This document shows positions 33,730 to 40,741 of a DNA stretch of 64,000 bases, one piece after another. The stretch lies in contig CANMFP010000002.1 in assembly GCA_947497265.1 (NCBI GenBank), positions 124,001 to 188,000 of the forward strand, in the 5' to 3' direction. This DNA is from an uncultured Isoptericola sp. GTDB lineage: Bacteria > Actinomycetota > Actinomycetes > Actinomycetales > Cellulomonadaceae. The notes under the pieces were generated by a model that had not been told where the DNA came from, ran no database searches, and worked only from the letters and a program-made list of their open reading frames with translations. The position numbers and the translations under genes are program-made. Position 1 is the stretch's first letter, and each line of letters starts with the position of its first letter.

Positions 33730-34983
33730 TCACCGGGGATCGACGCGATCCTCTTGCGCGCACCACTCGGCGGTGGCCGCGATCTCGACATCGGCGGCCA
33801 AGGCCGAGGAATCGGTCGTCCACAACAGTGCCGAGACCCCGAGTGCGCCCTCTGTGTCCGTGTGGGTCTTCCGTGCCGCCTGCCTCACGTGCACAACCTG
33901 TTCAGAGCGCATCCGCGGGGTGTTGCGGTACCGCTCGCCTGGCATCACGGGGACCCATACCCAGGCGGCCAGCACACCTGTGAACTCGGGCTCCGGTGCG
34001 AGCAGTTCTGCCTGGAGGGCGAGGTTGACCTCCTCCAGGTTCAAGCCGGCATGCAGCCGGGCCAGCTCGGACACCAGGGCGCCGGGAGCGCGGGCGGCCA
34101 CCTCGACGACCACCATCTCGTCCTCGCCGATGACGGCGAACTCTGTGTGCACCACGAACGCCCCCTCGCCCCCGAGCGCGGCCACCACGGCGCGGTTGAG
34201 GTCCTGGGCGCGCCGGGCCAGTGTGCTGTCGTGCGCGACGGTCCATCCTCCGAGGCGGCGCCCGGCGGGCAGGTCGAGCAGTGGCCCAAGATAGCTGCCC
34301 GTCTGGACCGGAGTCGTCGTACCCTCGGTCACCAGGCTGTTCACGTGGTGGAAGGTCCCGTCGAGGAACTCCTCGACCTGCCAGCCGGACTCCCCACGAT
34401 GCTCGGACAGCCAGGCCCGCAGCTCTGCCTCGGTGCGCAGGATGCTCACACCCCGGGAGTTGGCCTCCCTGCGTGGCTTCGTCACCGCCGGCAGTCCCAG
34501 GCGCGCCAGGATTTCCCCGTACACCGTCTCGAATTCCCGCGCTCCGTCGTCGGGAATGGCCAGGAACCGCGGCACGCGAATCCCGGCCGCATCGAGACGC
34601 TCCTTCATGACGACCTTGTCGATGTATCGCTCAGGGCATGCAGGGTGCCGGGCGGTCAACCCGAGCTCGCGGCGCAGCTCTGCGCAGGTGAGCAGGCAGT
34701 ATTCGTCGTTGGTGACGATCTGCACCGGCCGAGTGCCGGCAACGTCCCTGATGACGTCGGCCCACGCGGTATGCGGAGCGCGGTGCACCCGCGGAGGCGG
34801 GCCCGGCGCGTCCTCACGCATCACGGCCTCGGCGTCCGCATCGGTGAGAACCACCGTGTCCCACTGCTCCACCGGAAAGACCGCCGTGAGATCGGTTGTG
34901 AGCGGTTGACGGGAATGCAGGACCACCGCGAGGGGATGAGTGGATGCCGGGGGCGTCTGCCGAGGAGCTTCGATGCTTGTCAT
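33730..34983 (-). CDS. ATP-grasp domain protein (carboxylate-amine/thiol ligase-like)
   Basis: The 417-residue protein has an N-terminal Rossmann-like domain, the KVVMKERLDAAGIRVPRFLAI hinge, the ATP-binding PAVTKPRREANSRGVSIL loop, the EEFLDG.FHHV strand and the metal-binding C-terminal segment EMVVVEVAARAPGA. This matches ATP-grasp enzymes that activate carboxylates as acyl phosphates. Substrates are unknown. It stands alone, convergent with the RCC1-like gene, in a small islet with repeats at both ends; horizontal acquisition is possible but not proven. Confidence 0.8.
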   Translation of the reverse strand: MTSIEAPRQTPPASTHPLAVVLHSRQPLTTDLTAVFPVEQWDTVVLTDADAEAVMREDAPGPPPRVHRAPHTAWADVIRDVAGTRPVQIVTNDEYCLLTCAELRRELGLTARHPACPERYIDKVVMKERLDAAGIRVPRFLAIPDDGAREFETVYGEILARLGLPAVTKPRREANSRGVSILRTEAELRAWLSEHRGESGWQVEEFLDGTFHHVNSLVTEGTTTPVQTGSYLGPLLDLPAGRRLGGWTVAHDSTLARRAQDLNRAVVAALGGEGAFVVHTEFAVIGEDEMVVVEVAARAPGALVSELARLHAGLNLEEVNLALQAELLAPEPEFTGVLAAWVWVPVMPGERYRNTPRMRSEQVVHVRQAARKTHTDTEGALGVSALLWTTDSSALAADVEIAATAEWCAQEDRVDPR

Positions 34984-35263
34984 GCCCTACCAATCGTCGA
35001 CGCCGCAGACAGCGGCACGTGCCTTCTGGCCTGGGGTTCGAGCCTCCCATGTCCCGAACCGCGAAGTAGGAGCCCGCGACGCCCCCGGGATGCCGGGGAC
35101 GACCGCACGTCGTCAGGGCATGTCACCGTCCGATGCACACCCGCGCGGCGCCGGTCGCGCCATCTAGCTGGGCTTAAGCAACCTACCTGCAAGAATCGAC
35201 AAACTAGGCTGCACGTCGACAACGTGACCTGCCCGGTCGTCGAGGACGGCGCCAGGCGCGCGA
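34984..35263. other. intergenic region between the ATP-grasp gene and galE
   Basis: No gene is supported. The region contains the third TAGGCTGCACG motif (35204-35216) with the following CGACA shared with copy B, and slightly more A+T around 35165-35205 than the neighbouring genes. The galE -10 element is at its right edge. Confidence 0.5.
35204..35216 (+). repeat. TAGGCTGCACG motif, right copy
   Basis: CTAGGCTGCACGT is identical to 33602-33614 and is followed by CGACA, as copy B is after a 4-base insertion. It lies 60 bp before galE and could alternatively be a secondary promoter element. Confidence 0.5.
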
Positions 35264-35276
35264 TAGGCTCGGCGCC

Positions 35277-36299
35277 ATGCGCGTTCTCGTCTCCGGCGGC
35301 GCCGGCTACATCGGCTCCCACACCGTCCTCTCCCTGGTCGCCTCCGGTCACGACGTCGTCGTCGTCGACGACTTCTCCAACGCCAAGCCGGCCGTGATCG
35401 GCCGGCTCGAGGCGCTGTCCGGCACTCACGTGCCCGTGCACGCGATCGACCTCACCGACGCCGAGAAGACCGACCTGCTGTTCGCCCACGAGCGCTTCGA
35501 CGCGGTGGTGCACTTCGCGGGACTCAAGGCCGTGGGGGAGTCGGTCGCCAAGCCGCTGGAGTACTACCGGAACAACCTCGACTCGACGCTGTCGCTGCTG
35601 GCGGCGATGCGCCGCCACGACGTGCACCGGCTCGTGTTCTCCTCCTCGGCCACGGTCTACGGCGAGCGGGCTCCCGTGCCCTACCGCGAGGACTGGGAGC
35701 ACCTGTCGTCCTCGTCGCCGTACGGGCAGACGAAGGTGATGATCGAGCGCATCATGACCGACGTCGCCGCCGCGACCGACGGGCTGCGGATCGCGCTGCT
35801 GCGCTACTTCAACCCCGTCGGCGCCCACCCGTCGGGAGAGATCGGCGAGGACCCGCAGGGCATCCCGAACAACCTCATGCCCTTCATCGCCCAGGTCGCT
35901 GTCGGGCGTCGCGAGAAGCTGACGGTGTTCGGCGACGACTACCCCACGGCCGACGGCACCTGCGAGCGCGACTACCTGCACGTGGAGGATCTCGCCGCCG
36001 GGCACGTTGCCGCCCTGGAGCACCTGGACGCGATGGCCACGCCCGTGCGCGCGTTCAACCTCGGCACCGGTACCGGCACGTCGGTGCTGCAGATGATCAA
36101 GGCGTTCGAGCGGGCTGTAGGCCGCGAGCTGCCCTACGAGGTCGGTCCGCGGCGGGCCGGTGACCTGCCGGCGTTCTGGGCGGACCCGAGCCGGGCGAAC
36201 ACCGAGCTCGGCTGGCACGCCCGCAAGACCATCGACGACATGTGCGTCGACTCCTGGCGCTGGCAGTCGGCGAACCCCCAGGGCTTCCCGGACTCCTGA
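35277..36299 (+). CDS. galE: UDP-glucose 4-epimerase
   Basis: The 340-residue short-chain dehydrogenase-type epimerase has the NAD-binding GGAGYIGSH loop at residues 7-15, the SSSATVYG strand, the catalytic YGQTK motif, and the typical R.VGA. and YLHVEDLAAGH segments. It interconverts UDP-glucose and UDP-galactose. A -10-like TAGGCT (35264-35269) ends 7 nt before the ATG, consistent with leaderless transcription. The UDP-glucose could come from the uridylyltransferase at 9-10 kb. Confidence 0.95.
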   Translation: MRVLVSGGAGYIGSHTVLSLVASGHDVVVVDDFSNAKPAVIGRLEALSGTHVPVHAIDLTDAEKTDLLFAHERFDAVVHFAGLKAVGESVAKPLEYYRNNLDSTLSLLAAMRRHDVHRLVFSSSATVYGERAPVPYREDWEHLSSSSPYGQTKVMIERIMTDVAAATDGLRIALLRYFNPVGAHPSGEIGEDPQGIPNNLMPFIAQVAVGRREKLTVFGDDYPTADGTCERDYLHVEDLAAGHVAALEHLDAMATPVRAFNLGTGTGTSVLQMIKAFERAVGRELPYEVGPRRAGDLPAFWADPSRANTELGWHARKTIDDMCVDSWRWQSANPQGFPDS

Positions 36300-36352
36300 G
36301 CCGGCCGTCCGACCGCTTGCGCGGTGTCATCCCGGGGCGCAAGGATGGTGCC

Positions 36353-36655
36353 ATGACCGACGACGGCCGCACCCGCCCTGACCAGCGCTGGAACCCTGGC
36401 GCGCGGTACCGGGCGCCCATGCCGGCACGTCGGCAGGTAGCGGCCACCGCCACGGTCCAGCCCTTGGCCGGGCGTCTGCGCCGCGGCCCGGCACGCCGCA
36501 CCGCCGTGTTCGACCGCGACGTGTGGCGTCCCGACCTCGCCGGAGTGCGGCCTCAGGTCGCCGAGGCCCTGTCCGTGGCGGCTGACCGATACCGCCGAGG
36601 TGCCGTGAGCACCAGCGGCCTGGTCCGCGCCGTGGGGCACGCCCTGGCGTCCTGA
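36353..36655 (+). CDS. hypothetical basic protein
   Basis: The 100-residue product is basic and unrecognised (MTDDGRTRPDQRWNPGARYR ... LVRAVGHALAS). AAGGAT lies 6 nt before the ATG. GC at third positions is high, supporting coding. After its stop the same frame stays open and coding-like to about 36907, which raises the possibility that this is the 5' part of an interrupted longer gene. Confidence 0.5.
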   Translation: MTDDGRTRPDQRWNPGARYRAPMPARRQVAATATVQPLAGRLRRGPARRTAVFDRDVWRPDLAGVRPQVAEALSVAADRYRRGAVSTSGLVRAVGHALAS

Positions 36656-36890
36656 GCCGGCGACGACGTCGAGCACACGATCCTGACGTGCCGGCAGGCG
36701 GCGTCGGTGGCCGCGAGCGCCGAGGTCCGCCACCTCGTGCCGACGCCCTTCTCCCAGCGGTACGCCGAGCCGGCCGAGCTGCCGCTCGCCTTCGAGCGCG
36801 AGGCCCGCGAGGTGTTCGACGGTGAGGTGGCGGTGGCCGCCGACCTGGACCGCGTACCGCTGCCGCCGCGACGTCGGCACGCAGGGGTCG
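36656..36890 (+). other. coding-like stretch in frame after the stop of the preceding gene
   Basis: The frame of the 100-residue gene continues after its TGA without another stop until 36907. Third positions are almost all G or C through EVRHLVPTPFSQRYAEPAEL and the next 30 residues. It has no convincing start of its own (a GTG at 36707 is possible) and overlaps the 3' end of ald on the other strand. It may be a remnant, a readthrough extension, or a chance open frame. Confidence 0.35.
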
Positions 36891-38003
36891 TCACAGCACG
36901 TCGCTGAGCGGCACCTGCTCGAGCCCGTGGGCCTCGGCGACGCCCGGGTGAGTGACGACGCCGTCGTGCGTGGTGAGCCCGTGGGCGAGCGTCGCGTCGG
37001 CGCGCAGCGCGTCGCGCCATCCGTGGTCGGCGAGAGCAGCGACGTAGGGCAGGGTGACGTTGGTCAGGGCGTAGGTGGAGGTGCGCGGGACGGCGCCAGG
37101 CATGTTGGCGACGCAGTAGAAGACGCAGTCGTGCACGCCGTAGGTGGGGTGCTCGTGCGTCGTGGGGCGCGAGTCCTCGAAGCAGCCGCCCTGGTCGATG
37201 GCGATGTCGACGAGCACGGTGCCGGGGCGCATGCGGGCCACGACGTCGTCGGGCACGAGCACGGGAGCCCTGGCGCCGGCGACCAGGACGGCACCGATGA
37301 CCAGGTCGGCCTCCAGCACGGCATGGGTGAGGGTGAGCCGGTTCGAGGCGAGCGTCTGCACGCGCCCGCCGAGCTCGCGGTCGGCGGCGCGCAGCGCGTC
37401 GGCGTCGGTGTCCAGCAGGGTGACGCGGGCTCCCATGCCGACCGCGATGCGGGCGGCGTTCATGCCGGACACCCCGGCGCCGATGATGACGGCGTGTCCG
37501 GCGGCGACGCTCGGCACGCCGCCGAGCAGGACACCGCGCCCGCCGGCCGCCTTGAGCAGGGTGGCTGCGCCGACCTGTGTGGCGAGCCGGCCGGCGACCT
37601 CGGACATGGGGGCGAGCAGCGGCAGCGAGCCGGTGGCCGTCTGGACCGTCTCGTAGGCGACGGCGGTGACGCGGCGCGCCAGGAGCTCCTCGGTGAGCAC
37701 TTTGTCGGCCGCCAGGTGGAGGTAGGTGAACAGCAGCTGGTCCTCGCGCAGCCGGTGGTACTCCTCGGCCACGGGTTCCTTGACCTTGAGCACCATGTCG
37801 CCGGCGGCCCACGTGGCGTCGGCGTCGCCGATGATGTCGGCGCCTGCGTCCGCGTACTCCTCGTCGCTCACGCCGGCCCCGAGTCCAGCGCCCGACTGCA
37901 CGTGCACGGTGTGGTGGTGCGCGGTGAGCTCGTGGACCCCGGCCGGGGTGATCGCCACCCGGTACTCGTGGTTCTTGACTTCCTTCGGGACCGCGATGCG
38001 CAT
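36891..38003 (-). CDS. ald: alanine dehydrogenase
   Basis: The 370-residue enzyme begins MRIAVPKEVKNHEYRVAITP and shows the substrate Lys in LKVKEP (about 74), the catalytic His in YLHLA (about 96), and the NAD-binding VIIGAGVSGMNAA loop. It interconverts L-alanine and pyruvate plus ammonia. It diverges from an Lrp/AsnC-type gene in the arrangement known for ald/aldR in mycobacteria, where AldR controls ald in response to alanine. Confidence 0.95.
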   Translation of the reverse strand: MRIAVPKEVKNHEYRVAITPAGVHELTAHHHTVHVQSGAGLGAGVSDEEYADAGADIIGDADATWAAGDMVLKVKEPVAEEYHRLREDQLLFTYLHLAADKVLTEELLARRVTAVAYETVQTATGSLPLLAPMSEVAGRLATQVGAATLLKAAGGRGVLLGGVPSVAAGHAVIIGAGVSGMNAARIAVGMGARVTLLDTDADALRAADRELGGRVQTLASNRLTLTHAVLEADLVIGAVLVAGARAPVLVPDDVVARMRPGTVLVDIAIDQGGCFEDSRPTTHEHPTYGVHDCVFYCVANMPGAVPRTSTYALTNVTLPYVAALADHGWRDALRADATLAHGLTTHDGVVTHPGVAEAHGLEQVPLSDVL

Positions 38004-38139
38004 GGTGTGCCGCCTTCAGGTGTGGCTCCGGTGGGAGCGTGCTGGTGCGCGTCGGGGGTGTGACGGCGCTCACGTCCAGTGTGGGGCAGAAGTTCGACTG
38101 CACGCCACAGATTCGGTGATCGTTCGGTAGGTTGGCGAG

Positions 38140-38697
38140 ATGGTGTCGGATGCTTCAGGAGGTAGGCCGGACAGGGTGGTCGGCCCGAACGATCTTCGGA
38201 CGCGCGTCGGCGGCCAGTCGGGTCTCGAACGCCGCTCGGCGGCGCCCCTGCGGCTCGACGACGTCGACCACCGGCTCCTCGCGGCGCTGGCCGAGGACGC
38301 CCGCCTGGCGAACAACGCGCTGGCCAGGCGGGTCGGGATCGCACCGTCGACGTGCCTGACCCGGGTGCGACGACTGCGCGAGGAGGGGGTGGTGCGGGGT
38401 TTCCACGCCGACGTCGACCCGGCGCTGGCCGGCCGGCCGCTGCAGGCGATCGTCGCGGTGCGGATGCACGGCACCGCCAGGTCGCGGCTCAAGGCGTTCC
38501 TGCGCGAGCTCGCCGAGCTACCGGGCGTGATGAACGTCTACCTGCTGGGCGGGGCGCACGACTTCTTCATCCATGTCGCCGCGCCGGACTCGGACGGACT
38601 CAACGACTTCGTCATCGAGAACCTGTCCACCAACCCCGGCGTCGCACTGACCGAGACGAACCTGATCTTCGAGCACGCCCGGGCGAGCTGGTACTGA
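38140..38697 (+). CDS. aldR: Lrp/AsnC family regulator, AldR-like
   Basis: The 185-residue protein has about 35 extra N-terminal residues, then the Lrp helix-turn-helix (DDVDHRLLAALAEDARLANNALARRVGIAPSTCLTRV) and the RAM ligand domain (VRMHGTARSRLKAFLRELAELPGVM...LLGGAHDFFIHV). Divergent placement next to ald identifies it as the probable alanine-responsive activator. A -10-like TAGGTT ends 6 nt before the ATG. The symbol is inferred from context. Confidence 0.85.
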   Translation: MVSDASGGRPDRVVGPNDLRTRVGGQSGLERRSAAPLRLDDVDHRLLAALAEDARLANNALARRVGIAPSTCLTRVRRLREEGVVRGFHADVDPALAGRPLQAIVAVRMHGTARSRLKAFLRELAELPGVMNVYLLGGAHDFFIHVAAPDSDGLNDFVIENLSTNPGVALTETNLIFEHARASWY

Positions 38698-38718
38698 TCC
38701 CGGCTCGCGGGCAGCAGG

Positions 38719-39573
38719 TCAGTGAGCGCCAGCGGTGGCGGCGGTCAGCCAGCGGTGCAGCTCGGTGGCGAGCGCGACGGGGGCGTCGAGCTGGATCAGG
38801 TGCCCGGCGTCGGGCACGATCGTGAGCGTGCTGCTGTCGATGGCCGCAGCCAGGCGCTCGGCGCGGTCCGGCGGGATCCAGGTGTCCTGCTCGCCCCAGA
38901 CGATGTGGGTGGGCGCGGTGATCTCGCCGAGGTGCGGCTCGAGCTCGGCGGTGAAGCGCTCGTCGGCCTCGGCGACCTGCCGGTAGAACGCGGCCTGCCC
39001 GACGGCGTCGAGCCAGGGGGCGAGGATCGCTGCGGTCTCGTCGGGGCGCAGGCCGCGGTGGCTCGCGCCGGCGACATAGGCCTCGAGCGCGCCGCGGTGC
39101 ACGGGCTCCGGGAGGCGGGCGAAGGTGTCGGCGTGCTCGGCCACGAGGGTGAAGAACGCCGATCCCCACGGACGCAGCGCGACCACGTCGACCAGGCACA
39201 AGGACGCGTAGTCCTGGCCGTGCAGCAGGTGGGCACGCAGGGACACCGCGCCGCCATAGTCGTGGGCGATCACGTGCGGTGCGTCGAGGCCGCAGTGCTC
39301 CAGCAGCGCGGCGAAGGCCTCGCCCTGCGTGCCGAGGTCGACCTCGTGCCCGGGGTCCTTGGACGAGACGCCGTACCCGGGCATGTCCCACAGGTGCACG
39401 GTGAACTCGGCGGCCAGGGCACGGGCGAACGGCGCCCACAGCCAGGAGGACCACGGGGTGCCGTGGCACATGACCAGCGGCGGCCCCGACCCGACGGCCG
39501 TCCAGGCGATCTCGCGTCCACGCCAGGCGAACCGGCGCTCGAGCTCCAGCCCGGTGCCGGGCGCGACGGCCAT
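38719..39573 (-). CDS. alpha/beta hydrolase with Asp nucleophile (dehalogenase/epoxide-hydrolase-like)
   Basis: The 284-residue alpha/beta hydrolase has the oxyanion-region motif HGTPWSSWLW, and the nucleophile elbow reads AHDYGGA with Asp105 rather than Ser, as in haloalkane dehalogenases and epoxide hydrolases. The acid (WGEQDTWIPP) and base (DAGHLIQLDAP) segments are present. It is the second gene of a two-gene unit; its ATG overlaps the stop of the upstream KfrA-like gene (TGATG). The substrate cannot be deduced. Confidence 0.8.
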   Translation of the reverse strand: MAVAPGTGLELERRFAWRGREIAWTAVGSGPPLVMCHGTPWSSWLWAPFARALAAEFTVHLWDMPGYGVSSKDPGHEVDLGTQGEAFAALLEHCGLDAPHVIAHDYGGAVSLRAHLLHGQDYASLCLVDVVALRPWGSAFFTLVAEHADTFARLPEPVHRGALEAYVAGASHRGLRPDETAAILAPWLDAVGQAAFYRQVAEADERFTAELEPHLGEITAPTHIVWGEQDTWIPPDRAERLAAAIDSSTLTIVPDAGHLIQLDAPVALATELHRWLTAATAGAH

Positions 39574-40604
39574 CAGTCCTGGCTCCCGGACTCGGAGGTA
39601 CTCGCGTCGGCGCCGCGTGCCTCGAGGGCCAGGCGTAGCCCGGCTGCCTCACCCTCGGCCTGAGCCCGCGCCGCGGCCTCGGTGGCACGTTCGCGCTCCG
39701 CCCGGCGGGCCTGATCCCGGGCCTCCTGGAGCTCACCGCGCAAGGTGCTGGTCTCGCCCTCGAGACGCGCGACCGCGGCCTGCGCGGCCGTGCGGTCGGC
39801 ATCGGCCTGGGCCCGGTCCTCCTGGGCCTGCAGGCTCGCGGCCCGCGCGCGCTCCAGGGCGGTCCGGGCCTCGGCCAGGGCTTCGCGGGTGCCCTCCGCG
39901 GATCCTTGCGCCTGGGCGCGGGCCTCGGCCTGCTCGGCCCGGCCGCGCTCCGCGTCGGCGAGGCGGCCGCGCAGGTCGGCGATCTGGGAGCGAGTCTGTT
40001 CGAGCTCGGTGCCCCACGTCGCGGCCTGCCCGACGGCCTGGGCGGCCTCGGCCCGCGCCTCGTCGCGCGCGGCGGTCGTCTCGTCCAGCCGCGCTGCCAA
40101 GGTTTCCACTTCCGCGTGCGCCGCCAGCAGGTCGGCACGAGTGGCCGCGTGCTCGGCCTCGGCGCCGTCCAGCAGTGCGGCGACCCGGTCGGCGTCTTCG
40201 CGGGCGGCGTCCAGCTGCTCGCGCGCCTGGGTCAGCTCGGCGGTGTGGGCGGCCCGGGCGGTGCGTACGGCCTCGGACCACAGCGCCGTGACGCCCCGTT
40301 CGACGAGCAGCCCGACGCCGCGGGGCAGCTCGGGCAGCCGTGCCGCCTCCGCCTCGGCCGCCGAACGGTCGGCGCGCCACCGGCGCAGGTAGGTCGTCGC
40401 GACGGCGTTGGAGCAGCCCGCGCGCTCGCGCACCGTCGTGACGGTGACGGCGGCGTCCTCGGCCAGGAGCGCGTCGGCGGCGGCGTACACCCGGTCTCGG
40501 GCGGTGACCGGCAGCGGCTCGGCGTCCGGGCGGTCCTCGTGCCCGGGGGAGTCGTGCACCGGCCTGTCCGCCGGGGCTGCCGCGGCGATCGTCTCGGTCA
40601 TCAT
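39573..40604 (-). CDS. KfrA-like DNA-binding coiled-coil protein
   Basis: The 343-residue protein starts with a KfrA_N-type helix-turn-helix region (ARDRVYAAADALLAEDAAVTVTTVRERAGCSNAVATTYLRRWRAD). About 230 residues of unbroken Ala/Glu/Arg heptad-like coiled coil follow. KfrA proteins bind DNA near plasmid partition loci and self-associate through the coil. Here the gene lies on the chromosome beside a phage-type integrase, hinting at plasmid or island ancestry, and is coupled to a hydrolase gene. The ATG at 40604 has AGGA 5 nt upstream. Confidence 0.8.
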   Translation of the reverse strand: MMTETIAAAAPADRPVHDSPGHEDRPDAEPLPVTARDRVYAAADALLAEDAAVTVTTVRERAGCSNAVATTYLRRWRADRSAAEAEAARLPELPRGVGLLVERGVTALWSEAVRTARAAHTAELTQAREQLDAAREDADRVAALLDGAEAEHAATRADLLAAHAEVETLAARLDETTAARDEARAEAAQAVGQAATWGTELEQTRSQIADLRGRLADAERGRAEQAEARAQAQGSAEGTREALAEARTALERARAASLQAQEDRAQADADRTAAQAAVARLEGETSTLRGELQEARDQARRAERERATEAAARAQAEGEAAGLRLALEARGADASTSESGSQD

Positions 40605-40674
40605 CACGTCCTGCCCTGGGAGGAATAGGAGAAGTGCGGTCAAACTACTACTACTCCTGGCATTCTTCTACCGA

Positions 40675-40697
40675 CACCCGCTTTTCCAAAGCGGGTG
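40675..40697. promoter_or_regulatory. 10-bp perfect inverted repeat between integrase and KfrA-like genes
   Basis: CACCCGCTTT and AAAGCGGGTG are separated by TCC. The site is 45 bp downstream of the integrase stop and about 70 bp upstream of the KfrA-like start, both on the minus strand, in an AT-richer gap. It can be a terminator for the integrase gene or an operator for the KfrA-like protein. Confidence 0.5.
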
Positions 40698-40741
40698 CGC
40701 AACGATCCGGTCGTGAGTCCGTCGAGACGTATCAGTGCAGG

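Noticed and set aside
40645-40657. Short ACT triplet repeat
   Set aside because: Only about four units; too short to call a microsatellite or a phase-variable tract.
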